This document shows positions 21,681 through 33,765 of a stretch of DNA of 64,000 bases, piece by piece. The translations under genes were made by a program, and so were the position numbers. Source of the DNA: Sweltsa coloradensis. Its lineage: Eukaryota; Arthropoda; Insecta; Plecoptera; Chloroperlidae. Every line of letters starts with the position of its first letter. Position 1 is the first letter of the stretch. The notes beneath the pieces are model-generated. The model made no database searches. It saw nothing but the letters and a program-made list of their open reading frames with translations, and was not told the origin of the DNA. The stretch lies in contig JAMZAV010001457.1 in NCBI GenBank assembly GCA_024449915.1, positions 248,001 through 312,000 of the forward strand. Reading direction: 5' to 3'.

Positions 21681-22440
21681 AATTCATTAGAGTACGGAAT
21701 TACCTAGCTTGATAATTTTGATTTTCTCCGGTACCCGTTACCCAATTTAGCTTTCCATATTCAAAAGTGATAAAGAATGAAAGAATGAGAGATCTAAGTG
21801 TATTCCACGTTTAAAACATCTCAGTTGTAGCGTTTTCTTTGAATGATTAATTTTTTAAAGTTTAGAGTTGTTTTTTGACATTTTTGGGCTCACGGTCTCT
21901 CCAAATTTAGTCCCTTGTGTTTTGGAGGCTAGGTATTTATAATGGGAAAGAGCATGTTTAACTACAAGTTTGTACAAATTACCACGCCTTAGTAATTAAT
22001 TACGTGTTTTGATTATCATTGAAATTTTGATTTTCTCCGGTCCCTGTTACCTGATTTTGGTTTTGAAAGCAAAAGGCACTGCATCTGAGGTACATCTAAG
22101 TGTGGTCCAAGTTTCAAAGTTCTAAAATGCACCATTTGGTCTGTAGGCTAAATTAATCTCCGCGGAGAATTAGCCAGCCAGCTAGCCAGCAAGCCGGAAG
22201 GATTTCAACAATTTTCAGGCACATTTTAAACACAGAACGGGTTATACAGGATCGGGTTGATTTTTGTTTTGTAGGTCATGGACCACATATCAGGTCATAT
22301 ACCGAGTTTCAAGATTGTAAATCTTTCGGGCGGCGTATGCAGATAGCTGAAAACCCCCCTACTCGGGTAGCTGTATATAGGGCCACGAGTTCGTCGTCGC
22401 CTAAGCAGTCGCATGCGCTTGGCTGCGGGCGACGACCGTC
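21681..22440. repeat. Diverged copy of the 20440-20770 repeat and flank
   Basis: 21830-22140 parallels 20440-20760 in the same order with about one mismatch in five. 22140-22440 contains 'gccagccagctagccagcaag' and a GC-rich 'gcgggcgacgaccgtcgccc' hairpin but no gene. Confidence 0.6.
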
Positions 22441-22510
22441 GCCCTAGATTATTTACTACAATTTAGAAATTAAAAAAGTCCGCCCCGACCGGGATTTGAA
22501 TGCAGGTGAA
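22441..22510 (-). mobile_element. SINE family 2 fragment
   Basis: 'tttagaaattaaaaaagtcc' followed by 'ccgaccgggatttgaatgc' matches the B-box side of the SINE at 29934-30092 on the minus strand. The A-box half is missing. Confidence 0.55.
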
Positions 22511-22754
22511 TTAATTTTTAATATGACAATTTATCATCTACATCTTATTTTAGAATTCATTTTTTAAGACTATTCTAGACGACAAAATATGTATCAACAG
22601 TAGTTGAAACAACCCTACCTATTTGGTAAGACTTGGTCCCAGCTAAAGTCACAAATTAAGACGTGAACCACATCAGTCAAGAGCAAAGTGTAACAATACC
22701 TTACTTACTACTTGTCCTCCTTTGTAAACCAGTTTGTTTAACTGAATGTTAAAA

Positions 22755-23127
22755 CACACATAACAAAAACTTGTAGAAATACAGCCAAACCTTACACACT
22801 CAAAAGGAATGAGATCTAAAAAAAGGGCCAAGCTCATCTACCCTTCCACATAAACGTACAGTGTCCCATAACAGCATCCTCGAAAAGCTTGGCAAAATAG
22901 AATTTGCGATTATTAATTTAACGTAATAGTTTATCCAAGTTCTTTTTTTCTAATTAATTTAAACGTAATAACATGCAAATTCTATTTTGCCAAGCTTTTC
23001 GAGGATGCTGTTATGGGACACTGTACGTTTATGTGGAAGGGTAGATGAGCTTGGCCCTTTTTTTAGATCTCATTCCTTTTGAGTGTGTAAGGTTTGGCTG
23101 TATTTCTACAAGTTTTTGTTATGTGTG
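22755..23127. repeat. Perfect inverted repeat, 153-bp arms
   Basis: 22755-22907 is the exact reverse complement of 22975-23127 by eye, including a 7-A run. The AT-rich loop is 67 bp. No target duplication or known transposon ends were found. Confidence 0.9.
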
Positions 23128-24845
23128 TGATCTCATTACTTTTTCAAGTTCCATTACAAAATTATTTGCTAAAATATAATATTTTTATCAAAGTTGATTT
23201 AAATTCTATGGTATTAGCAGTAACAATATAGGATGTAAAATATCTAGACCCGGATTCATGTACATCCTGGGTATAGGTGGTATAACCATGGTATAACGAC
23301 GGTATAAGGACTGGACCCCAATTCTTGAGTTCGTGGGAGATGACTGTTGAAAACGCAATTTGAAAACGAAGTCGTTTTCGTTTTCGAAGGAATTGGTATT
23401 CTTGAACGGTATCGTGGAAAACGTCATGGGTTGTGAGTTGAAAGCATTGATATTAAACCCCTATAGTAGGCTAGATTAGCAGTCTCCTATACCTCCGCAC
23501 AGGCGCGAGCGTAGCAAATTGAAGACTCAACCGGCCCATTTCAAGATGGCGATTTGGTGTTTTAATTTATGCTTTTTTAATGCAATAAAGTATTTTACTG
23601 GATTGTTTGATATGGTTTTAGCTTGTGCAGCATGGTATTAAACAAAAGAAACAATACGAAGTGATTGCATAAGGGAATTTAGTAATCATTTGGTGTTAAA
23701 GACTAGTATGCTTACCTGTCAACCTGGCGGCAATCTTGAGAACTATTTGGCCACAAATCGCTCCCATTTGATTAACATGTAAACTGTCATTTTAAGATGG
23801 CTTCTAATTGTACCGGAAGTGGACCACCGACTGCTGGTCTAGCCAATTATATAGGATGTCTATGGTTGAAAGAGTATCACGAAATCCAAACACTTTAAAA
23901 AGATTTGCGTATAGCAAAGAGCTCGAAAAAGTTCTATATTTATTCTAGATGGCAGTGCCTTCATAAACGCGGGCCAATCGAAAGACAAGTTGTATGAAAT
24001 GATTTGATTGTTGCAATTATGTAAACAAACAGATGAGCAAGTTCATATCAGAACAATGTTGTGCTGGCATAGGGTTGGCTAGGCTTGTCAAACATGTAAT
24101 GTAAGTATGAATTTTACTAGTCCTATAGCCAAATGGAACTTTAGACCTACACTTTTGCATTATAAATAATTTTCCACATCTGGGCCTAGGCCAGGGACGG
24201 TTTCTGATTTGTTTTATGAGAGTATAATGACACCTTTTCTCGTTCCACACAAAGAAGAAAAATTTTAAATGTCCGCTATTTGTTTACGTATCGCACTTTC
24301 CCGCCTAACTCTGCTTATACCGTCAACAAGTGTCAAGTAACTATGGTTACTTGTTGATTGTATGCCAAGTGTTTAAGGCTTATTTTAAAACCTTTATTTG
24401 GAAGCCTTCCAACAAACTTTTTCAACTTTTTTTTTCAAAAGAGACTATATTTCTATAACCTTAATGTCCATGTAAAATATGAACATTGTAGTCCCACCCG
24501 TCTGGTCAGAATCGCGGGCCGACGTATTAGATGTTAGCAGTAGCAGTAGTAGGCAGTAGTAGGCAGTAGCTAACATCCTTAAAGTGATTTCGAGCATGTT
24601 TCAAGCCATTTTTTTCACCAAGAAGGAATAATCGTACCCCAATAAAATTTGGCATGTGTTGTCAGGTACCTAAATTCCCTCGATTGTGATAGTTTTCAAG
24701 TTCACATCACGTTACATGACGGCTGGGTAACACCTCGAAATCACCCCAACTCTGCTTGGTGTATAAGGTGCTTGAGTGTGTAGCGCACCGCGGCTTGGCT
24801 GCGGCGCCCTAACGGGCACCTAGATAAATCAAATCAAATAAATAC
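23128..24845. other. Intronic stretch, no gene
   Basis: No exon found. It holds a 'gcagtagtag' short tandem repeat (24533-24573). A (AAATC)-type tail at 24825-24845 abuts the splice donor of exon 3, probably the end of an unclassified SINE. Confidence 0.4.
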
Positions 24846-25072
24846 CTTCAAATGATTAGTTGTACTGTAGAGTTTGCCACAATTTAGAAATGGGCATTGA
24901 TGGCACTTGGCAGCTTTCTCTTTGGCAACAACTTCAGTAGGAATTGTCTGTGTTTCTTCGGACAAGACGGCCGTATCGTCGCACATTTGCCCGGCACTGA
25001 TAGTGCGTGCGAGATCCGAAAGGCTAATGTAAGTCGTGGTTCCATCTTCCATGGTAACTGCCTGGTATTGTT
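24846..25072 (-). CDS. ZNF143: ZNF143-like gene, exon 3 (activation region and finger 1)
   Basis: A 227-bp exon with acceptor AATTACAG and donor TTGAAG|GTATTT. It enters in phase 1 and leaves in phase 0. It encodes QYQAVTMEDGTTTYISLSDL, which closely resembles the repeated 'QAVQLEDGTTAYI' activation motifs N-terminal to the fingers in vertebrate ZNF143. An acidic/polar linker follows, then the Cys half of finger 1 (CPFLNCGKLYSTTNHLK). The internal ATG at 25052 is not the start: the frame continues upstream to the acceptor and joins exon 2 in phase. Confidence 0.95.
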
Positions 25073-25436
25073 CTGTAATTTATTTACATATCATATCACA
25101 TTAATCCATTATTAATATTAATGAAACTTTTAGAGCAGGTGAGGTTAATAATGTGATGAATTAGTTGGACTATACACTGCTCTTTTAAATAAAGAAAAAC
25201 TATGTAGGTAACGATATTTCGAAGACTATTCAGTCCTCTTCAACTGGTTTAATGACATTTGAGAGTTACAATAAGAAAAAACAAAATTCAAAATTGTTTT
25301 ATACAAATACATAAACAAATACATACTGCCATCTCAATTTCACAAGAAAAAACTCACGCCTACCATCTTATAAAATTGAAAACATTTATGTTGCCAACTA
25401 GCAATTAAGATAAAAAACATAAAAACATCTTTATAA

Positions 25437-25499
25437 GCTATGACTGGCTCTGGCTTGGAACAAAACCTATGACTGGCTCTGGCTTGGAACAAAACCTTT
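25437..25499. repeat. Short tandem duplication (~31 bp x 2)
   Basis: 'tatgactggctctggcttgg' plus 'aacaaaacct' occurs twice in a row. It lies in an intron and has no known function. Confidence 0.8.
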
Positions 25500-26019
25500 C
25501 TAGATAGAAGGAAAGTCAATACTTGGAGTACACATATGATGTTGGTTGTCTGAAATATATTTGTTAACAAGCCAGTTTCACGCAGCTGCCTATCTCGTTT
25601 AAGGTAAGCTGTTGGTCTCCTTTCTTCTTTTCCCAATCACACACACTGATCCAAATATCAGGAGACCCTCATATAAGCTGATCCCTAAAGATTAAGGTAC
25701 CAGATAGGTTTCTTGAAAACTAGTTTAAAAAAAAATAATCCTGTAGGCCTATCTACAGTGGTAACATTTACATTTTAGCTCATATAAATATGATTTATCT
25801 GCTGTTCTTTGCATTGTTTGAAATAAGGTAGACTTAGGCTTATTTGTATGCCAATTAAAGATAGTCATCTACTGCAGGCCTACATAGGCCAACCGTATTG
25901 TGCCAAATATAAGCCAACCCCTAAACTTTGGTCATCAAAATTTTAAAAGAGAAATATTTAACAAAGTATTTTCATTTTACGCGCCGTTATTCCCGCGGCT
26001 TATTTACTTATATATTTAT

Positions 26020-26640
26020 TGGATGAGCGTAGCGAGCGAAGCGAAGATTCCATTTCACTACACTGGAGAAAAAAATCCGGAATGTTTTTTTTTTTTCTTT
26101 TTCTTTCTTTTGTATTTTTGTGTGTCTGTTAACACGATTCCGGCTAAACCGAAACTCCAATCGCGATGAAATTTTCTGGAGACCTTCGAAATCTCTGAAC
26201 TTAGAACTGCCACGTCACGTTTTTGAGCGCATATCGGGAAATTTTTTCTCATAAAAAACGAAATTTTTACGATTTTTTTTCGATTTAAAAAAAAATTCTT
26301 TGTCTTATAACACCTACATTCTTTACCCGATTGTAATGATTTTTTCACAGAACCTTAATTTTTATGCATTTATATATTCGTGTGAAATTGAGCGCATCGA
26401 TATAATTATTTCTTATAAAAAATCGTAATTTTCTGTTTTTTATTTTTTTTTAAATAACGATTAATAAAAAATAAAAAATTTAAGTTTATTTTTTATTTTA
26501 ATTTAATTGAATCTAAAAAATCTTAAACTTAGTAATTAATTTTTCACAAAACACCAGAAAATCCGCATAACATATGGCAGCTCAATGCACCAATTACGCT
26601 CATCCAACAACGCGGCGGGCTTAAGCGTTTTCCTAGTATT
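26020..26640. mobile_element. AT-rich element with GGATGAGCG ends (copy 1)
   Basis: A 12-bp inverted repeat TGGATGAGCGTA/TACGCTCATCCA borders about 590 bp. The left part reads 'agcgagcgaagcgaagattcc' then a T-rich microsatellite and 'cacgattccggctaaaccg'. A related copy in opposite orientation lies at about 43520-44128. Homology on the right extends past the inverted repeat to 'cggcgggcttaag...cctag', so the true element edge is uncertain. Open frames on both strands are short. Confidence 0.65.
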
Positions 26641-26992
26641 TATTTCATAACTAGTTTTGAAAAATGTTTTATGAAAACATGCAATTTTAAAAAACTGAAT
26701 TGAAATGGTATTGAATGTGCCCCTATTGATTATCAAGTGCATCTCAAGTACATACCACCATCATCTTTAGGCGACGTATGTAACATCGCAATTGAGACTT
26801 CATCAAGCAGAATTTGGTGACACCCATCGTTAACAAGTTCATCGCAGATTGGAGGGTCAATCCTCATCATATAAGGTTGGATTATCCTCATCGAGCAGTG
26901 TTGCATTATCCTCATCATGTAGGGTTAGATCATCATCCTCAGCTTCCAGGTGCACACACCTAGCCAGAACAAATCATGTATCATGTTTAGGA
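26641..26992. other. Intronic stretch, no gene
   Basis: A loose repeat of 'atcctcatcat/gagcagtgttgcatt' words (26820-26935) is present. No coding evidence. Confidence 0.35.
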
Positions 26993-29653
26993 TAGTGGGG
27001 TCTATAAGCCTAACAATCGTGCAAATCGTGAAGAAAGCATGAAAATTTGCGAATTTACTAATATGACCACAAGGAATCCAAAAATTGATGGCCCCAAGTT
27101 GAGTTCCTGTAACTTTCTTATTAATTGAATTAATAAAATTAATTGATTAATTAACCAACAAAAAATTTTTAAAGGAGACAACACAGTCGACATTGGTATC
27201 AAATGAAAGCTTATTTAACGGAGAATGAAATAAATGAAAAAATATTTAAAAATTTATAAATTAATCATCTAATTAATTGAATTTTAGTAATATTTTACCA
27301 CTTTCGATTTATGTATAATTATGTACACCTAAAATTCTACCGATTGTCATACAATTTCACCCCTTTACTAACACAATGCCAATCAATCCAAATTTTGATG
27401 GCCCCAAACAAAATCCTTCAACTCTCAGATTAATGGATTAATGAAATTAATAATTAGATTAATACCAGTTAAATTTTTGACATTCACAAACCACAGTCAA
27501 CTGATGTATCAAATAATAACAAAACAAGCATAATAAAAGAGAAAAGTGATGGCCCCAAGGTCGGGTTCTTATCACTTTCCAATTAATTCAATTAATTCAA
27601 TTAACGGCAATTAATCACAAAAATTACAAAATAATGTACAAAATAAACACAGCATAGTCGACTTGCGTATCAAATGAAAGCTTATTTCACGAGTAAATAA
27701 TGTGTGAAAAAATATTTTTCATTAATTAATTAATCATCCAATTAATTACATTTTAGTAAAATTATACCACTTTTGACTTTTTTATAGTTATGTATTCCAA
27801 AAACTTTACCGATTGTCATAAAATTTCACCACTTTAATAACATAATGCCAATTAATCAAAATTTTGATGGCCCCAAACGAAATTCCTGCAACACCCAGAT
27901 TAATGGATTAATGAAATTGAGAATGAGCTAGATACCCTTAAAATTGTCTTAACATTCAATTATGCGCTACGATTGACAATTGTAGTATTGAAAACAATAT
28001 GATCACAATAAACCTAAATAATGATGGGTCCAAACTGAATTCCACTTAATTATTATTAATTGAATTAATGGAATTAATTATATTTATTTCAATCAAATGT
28101 GTAAATGATCACAACATAGTCGACTTGGGTACCAAATGAAAGCTTTTTTTTTATGAATAATTGAAATGTGAAAAAATGTGAAAATGTGTGTGAATGCTAT
28201 CCATTAATTACTTTACAATTGGCTATTATTTAAAACACCAGTTGACTGTGGCACGTGAACTAGCTAATTCTTAGTTTCATTTATTTAATAAAATGTTAGT
28301 TACAAGAATTTCGTTTGGTGCTATAATTATTTTATTTTATTTTATTGACATCGTGTAAGTAAAGTGGTAAGATTTTATGAGAATCGGTAGAATTTTTGAT
28401 ACCTATGCATAACCAAAGTGGTAAAATTTTACTAGATTGTAATTAATTAGATGAATAATTAATTAACTAAATAATTTTTTCACATTTTAATTATTCATAA
28501 AAAAACTTTGGTACCCAAGTCGACTATGTTGTGATCATTTACACATTTGATTAAAATAAATATAATTAATTCCATTAATTCGATTAATAATAATTAAGTG
28601 GAATTCAGTTTGGACCCATCATTATTTAGGTTTATTGTGATCATATTGTTTTAATACTACAATTGTCAATCGTTAGCGCATAATTGAATGTTAAGACAAT
28701 TTTAAGGGTATCTATCTCATTCTCAATTTCATTAATCCATTAATCTGGAGTTGCAGGAATTTCGTTTGGGGCCATCAAAATTTGGATTAATTGGCATTAT
28801 GTTATTAAAGTGGTGAAATTTTATGACAATCGGTAAAGCTTTTGGAATACATAACTATAAAAAAGTCAAAAGTGGTATAATTTTACTAAAATGTAATTAA
28901 TTGGATGATTAATTAATAAATGAAAAATATTTTTTCACACACATTATTTACTCGTGAAATAAGCTTTCATTTGATACCCAAGTCGACTATGCTGTGTTTA
29001 TTTTGTACATTAATTTTGTAATTTTTGTGATTAATTGCCGTTAATTGAATTAATTGAATTAATGGGAAAGTGATAAGAACCCGACCTTGGGGCCATCACT
29101 TTTCTCTTTTATTATGCTTGTTTTGTTATTATTTGATACATCAGTTGACTGTGGTTTGTGAATGTCAAAAATTTAACTGGTATTAATCTAATTATTAATT
29201 TCATTAATCCATTAATCTGAGAGTTGAAGGAATTTTGTTTGGGGCCATCAAAATTTGGATTTATTGGCATTATGTTAGTAAAGGGGTGAAATTGTATGAC
29301 AATCAGTAGAATTTTAGGTGTACATAATTATACATAAATCGAAAGTGGTAAAATATTACTAAAATTCAATTAATTAGATGATTAATTTATAAATTTTTAA
29401 ATATTTTTTCATTTATTCATTCTCCGTAAAATAAGCTTTCATTTGATACCAATGTCGACTGTGTTGTCTCCTTTAAAAATTTTTTGTTGGTTAATTAATC
29501 AATTAATTTTATTAATTCAATTAATAAGAAAGTTACAGGAACTTAACTTGGGGCCATCGATTTTGATTCTGTGGTCCTATTAGTAATTCACAAATTTCAT
29601 GCTTTCTTCACGATTTGAACGATTGTTATATTATTGAGCTTATAGACCCACTA
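26993..29653. repeat. 2.66-kb inverted repeat with internal triplicated units
   Basis: The left arm (26993 to about 28175) and right arm (about 28475-29653) are reverse complements over roughly 1.18 kb, from TAGTGGGGTCTATAAGC to GCTTATAGACCCACTA. The unique centre is about 300 bp. Each arm contains three direct units of about 465 bp, recognised by 'cgac..g(g/c)(g/a)ta(t/c)caaatgaaagctt' at 27187, 27658 and 28120 and by 'gatggccccaa' words between them. Arms differ by scattered substitutions and indels. GGA flanks both ends, which may be a 3-bp duplication or chance. AT-rich and without coding capacity. Confidence 0.88.
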
Positions 29654-29933
29654 GGAGGCCTACCATAGAGTTGTTGTTTGATGGAAAAATTAATAAACAA
29701 TAGAAGTTATATTGGGCTTATCAATTAATAAGCTAAAACATAAAATAGTGTTAATTAGAGGGAGTGGTTACTGGTAGCTCAGGCAAGGTTGGCGTGATAT
29801 TACCCGACCCAATAAAACCCACCGGGCTTTTTCGAGAAAAACCTGCGGGTTTTTGACAAGTGTTTCTTTTCAAATATTCAATGAATTCGTACATTTACAA
29901 TGTTATTTTGAGACACTAAAATATGTCAAATTA

Positions 29934-30092
29934 CTTTTTTTCTCGATTTGGTTCATCGGGAAACACTCCCGTAGGTGGAATTGTTAATATTTAAAACAAT
30001 TCAGAAGTTAAAAAATCCATCCCGATTGGGGCTAGAACCCGAGTCTCCCACATTCCAGGTAGGCGCCTTAACCAACTAGACCACCGAGACGG
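29934..30092 (-). mobile_element. tRNA-derived SINE family 2
   Basis: On the minus strand it begins with a tRNA-like head: box A TGGTCTAGTTGGTTAAGGC and box B GGGTTCTAGCCCC. A short body follows, with 'cacctacgggagtgtttccc' and 'aaccaaatcgagaaa'. The body recurs near exon 4 (19853-19893) and at 30237-30260. The acceptor stem does not pair as in a real tRNA, so it is a SINE and not a tRNA gene. Confidence 0.75.
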
Positions 30093-30276
30093 TAACTATT
30101 TAACTTATGAATTGTAGTTGCATTATAGATCTGAAGTGATGAAACAGTACTGCAACAAATCTGTTGCCTTTGAACTGACCAAACAAACATTATTTATAAT
30201 GTCATTACCTTACGCATATATGAGCGAGGGTTTATTTCTCGATTTGGTTAGTCGGTTAGTTAGCGAATTATGGTAC

Positions 30277-30459
30277 CTGTCATACTTGGTTCTAGGTCGT
30301 GAGCTCTGACATACGCCTGGCTACCATCTGGCAGCGTGATCAGGGTTAGTGTATTTGGACCCAAGTGGGGAGCAAAATCATCCATTTTGAAGTCATCGGT
30401 CTGTTTGCTATCCGATACTATCAGATCATCAGTGCTGTCATTGTACGCTTCATCAGCCT
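30277..30459 (-). CDS. ZNF143: ZNF143-like gene, exon 2
   Basis: A 183-bp exon with acceptor GTTAAAACAG and donor ACAG|GTACCA. Phase 1 is kept at both ends. It encodes an acidic stretch (EADEAYNDSTDDLIVSDSKQ, then TDDFKMDDF) followed by TLTLITLPDGSQAYVRAHDL. The latter is another 'x-LPDGSQAYV' activation-type motif like the EDGTTTYI motif in exon 3. Joining it to exons 1 and 3 gives one uninterrupted frame, the main support for calling it. Confidence 0.88.
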
Positions 30460-30630
30460 CTGTTTTAACACAAAACGGACACTCACAATTTATTGCAGGC
30501 CTATAGTGGTATACATTTTCACTGTGAAGATTTTCATGGTTGGTAAGTAAAGTAAAGTAAACTTGATTCATAAGCAATTAAAAAGTATAATTATTTTGAC
30601 CCAACATTCCCATTGTAACACACATACCTA

Positions 30631-30720
30631 TATTAACTAGGAAAACGCCAAAGTCGTTGTTGGTCGAGTGAGCGTGTACCCGGGTACATTTGCATTTTAT
30701 GTTTATTTTAGCAAATAATT
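30631..30720. repeat. Half copy of the TA|GGGAAACGCC MITE family
   Basis: 'ctaggaaaacgccaaagtcg' followed by 'ttgttggtcgagtgagcg' matches the left terminus of the element at 48457. No right end is found nearby. Confidence 0.6.
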
Positions 30721-30849
30721 TGCGAACCGTCAAGAGTGGCCATTAGACCGCGTTACCACTGCAGCTGTGAGTCATCAAGTCAAGACTTGTCTAAGTGCAC
30801 AACTCAAGTAAGTTTTCCAAAGGACCCATGTATCTAGCTTCTATAATCT

Positions 30850-31262
30850 ACAACAATCTTCCCCTCCATATAATAAATACTTTAAATGACACCAGTTTTA
30901 GAATAAAACTTAGGGCATTCCCACAGGAAAACACTTTCTATAAGCTGGAGGATTACCTTAATCACTCCCACTAAGAGAATCCAAAACTCAACTTCATCCC
31001 CCTTGATAACTAATGAAACATTTACATTAATTCCAGCATTATTAATACTATTAAATTGACCTAAAATGTTATTAATATTATTGATTGTTAGATTTAGATT
31101 AGATAAGTTTCAGTTACTGTATTACTGTATTATTTATGAATACCTATTAACATAATATGATTTACCTAGCTATAGTTATTCAAACTCTCTCACTGAGAAG
31201 CATATCCCACCTACAGTGTAAGATCAAATGTGAATAAAGAAAAATATAAACTATAAACTAAG
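30850..31262 (+). mobile_element. LINE 3'-end fragment
   Basis: A frame reads NTLNDTSFRIKLRAFPQENT...LEDYLNHSH and stops at about 30974, resembling the C-terminus of a LINE protein. About 280 bp of AT-rich sequence follow, ending in 'aataaagaaaaatataaact'. The family is not identified. Confidence 0.4.
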
Positions 31263-32399
31263 TGTTACTGCTGCGTTCCCTATATCGTTATGCACGTGGA
31301 CGCGGGCGACACCAAAACATATCACATCGCCAACACCAAAGTATTAAAGCTACCAAGATTCCAAAATAAGTAAGAAATGTCCATTCATGCACCCCATTTC
31401 GGCTTCAGATGTTCTGCATCCATCTTTAATGCCCCTCGAATCAAATCCAATTTAGTAAAGCTCCCCAAAACGTGATTTTTTTCCAGTAATTTATTTTTTG
31501 TAAGTTGGCAGGGTACGATAACATTTTGAAATTTTTGTCAGTGTTCAGCATTCATGGTGCTAACATTAAGGAGAAAAAGTATTTTTTTCCAAAGCAAACT
31601 CTTAATTTAAAAAAAATATAGTAGTAATTTGTTGAATTTTAATTTTTTATAGGTTGGATTCCAGTAAATATTGCTGTCCATGTAAACAGCACTCTATCTA
31701 TTGGTCATTGACGTTAGTGTGAAATTTCGTCAAAATCGGACGAGTAGTTTGGCCCCTGCGCATTGAAAACACATACATACATTACTTACACACATAAACA
31801 CAACGAAGTGCCGAAAACTTGCCATAGAGACTTTGTTTGCTCCGCTCACTCGTCTAATTATATTGGTAGGCACTTGGCAGGCTACCAAGAGAAGACAGGA
31901 GTAAGTGTCAGCAATCAAAAGAACTGGAAAACACCAACCATTAAAATATGAACACTGCATATTATGCAGTATTGCCGTATTGGGAAGGAACGTATGCTTA
32001 ATTTTATGCCAATTTTATTGTAAGGTGTTCTTTTAGAAGCATCAGGGCCTCAGGAACTTGAATAATTTTAACATTAATTTCTAAGGTTGCAACTTGTCAA
32101 ATACTTTTTGCCCAATGACTGTCAAATCAAATTGGTTTCTTAACTAGTAATCAGCAATAATATGTCCAGCTGTGGAATGAGGAAGATACTGGCAGCATTT
32201 TTATTTTTTTATGGATGATCATTTATTTTCAGACAGTATTGCATTTCAGTGCCACAAATTCCAATAATTATTAATTATGCAATTGGATAGAAAATGGATC
32301 AAAAAAATTACTGCACAGATCAGGGGCTCAGTGAACATTTTCTGCATCAAATAACGGCGCGTAGAATCACTTGTTTGTATGTATCAAAGGGACTCAAAG
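31263..32399. other. Intronic stretch with an unclassified repeat end
   Basis: 31720-31860 carries 'aatcggacgagtagtttgg', CATA-type repeats and the terminal word GCTCACTCGTCTAA (31844-31857). The same word ends repeats at 50.6 and 52.1 kb. No gene seen. Confidence 0.45.
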
Positions 32400-32695
32400 C
32401 ACCTCTGCCCAATGCAGAAGGTTCAGGTTCGAATAACTTCTGATTTGGACTTGAGTCTATCAGCTTTGTTAAAATTTTTCTGAATCGGCCTTGTTGATTA
32501 AGGCGTTAATAGCGGGTGTTCGCACTGTCTATACCACTGATTGCTATAATTCGTATTTTTTTAAAATCGATCTTTTTTTTGGGTTTTTCGCTCACTTATC
32601 GTTTGCGCCCGGGGCCAATATGGTTGGCTTAGTCGCTTTGGTTTACTGTCCCCCACTGGAAATTAGTTATATGACGGGTGGGTAGACTCAAAATT
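32400..32695 (+). mobile_element. SINE family 1, diverged copy
   Basis: The partial head ('aatgcagaaggttcaggttc'), the core ('ggccttgttgatt', 'gtgttcgcactgtc', 'accactgattgctat') and the 3' end ('gttatatgacgggtgggtag') are all present, with more mismatches than other copies. It is an older insertion. Confidence 0.8.
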
Positions 32696-32719
32696 TACAA
32701 TTTTTTATCATCATTATTT

Positions 32720-33765
32720 AAGAGCCAAATCTAAAAAAAAATGAATTTGCAATGCAAAATATATGAGTTAAACAAAGGAAAAATAACTTTGAGTGAAAAT
32801 GTACTAGATACTAGAAGTGCTGTAAAGACAAGAGGTGGAATTACAGATGGTTTAACTTTGGGAGTGGGTTAAAACAAGGAAGTGTACTGTCACCACTATT
32901 TTTCATTATTGTCATGGACGAAAACACTAGGAAAGTTGTAGGGCCTAGAGAGAATCGGAGAAGAATGTGTGAAAAAAATTTTATTTGCAGACGATCTTTT
33001 TGGGGTGGGAGAGGATGAAGAGGAGGTCAATCTCAAGTTGATGTGTGGAGTGTGGGGGCAGGAGAATATGGCTGGTGGGTTTTTGGGAAATGGCAAGAGT
33101 GAAACAATGCTGATGGCATGAGATAAAGCAAAGAATGTCAGGATTCTACTAGGGGAGATTTTAAAGCAAGTGGAGAATTTTTAAATACGTGGGGAAATAA
33201 AGTAGCATGCAATGGAAGGGTTAACCAGAGTAGAAAGAAGGACGCAGCAAGCTGTTGAGTTATTCCAATCTATCCCGGTTTTCATATGGAACAGAGAAGT
33301 ACCAAAGAAATGCAGGTTACCCTCTACCAAACCTTCTTTGTTCCAATACTGACATTGTAGTAGAGACTTGGAATATGACAACAGTGGATGAGAGCCTTGT
33401 GCAGGCTGTAGATATGAAGTTTTTGAGAAGCATTGCTAGATGGACCGAAAACGGAATGAGGGTATCCGAGATCAAGTAGTCGTGAAGAAATTAATGGAGT
33501 GAACTGAAGAGAGAAGACTAAAGTGGTTTGGATATGTCAAAAGGATGAAAAGAGCAAGATTTTCAGGAAGGATGATGGAATTAGAAATTCCAGGTAGGAG
33601 ACCGGGCCAGACCACGACAACAATGACGGAATAGTGTGGGGAAAAGATGTGGAACAGCGAGGAGGAGACTGGAATGTGGTGGAAGGAGAGGAGTAGTGGC
33701 AGGACAGAAGAAGATGGAGAGGCCTATCTTCAATGCCGACCCAACGCAGAGTTGGACATGGCAAC
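32720..33765 (+). mobile_element. RTE-like LINE fragment (RT C-terminal half)
   Basis: RT motif words are visible across frames: GLKQGSVLSPLFFIIVMDE (32861-32917), an ILFADDLF-like box near 32980, and LKWFGYVKRMKRARFSGRMM then ELEIPGRRPG near 33520-33605. The last block is the typical 'WFGHVRRM...GRRPRGRPR' C-terminus of RTE-type elements. The frame is broken many times. Confidence 0.75.

Noticed and set aside
24834..25052. Start codon of the zinc-finger gene at 25052
   Set aside because: The frame continues upstream of this Met to a clean acceptor and joins exon 2 in phase. A better start exists at 34564.
26993..29653. Assembly foldback artefact
   Set aside because: The arms differ at many positions and the flanks differ, which a chimeric read-through would not produce.
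30026..30092. tRNA gene on the minus strand
   Set aside because: A- and B-box-like words are present, but the 5' and 3' ends do not form an acceptor stem and the segment continues into a body shared with other repeats. It is a SINE head.
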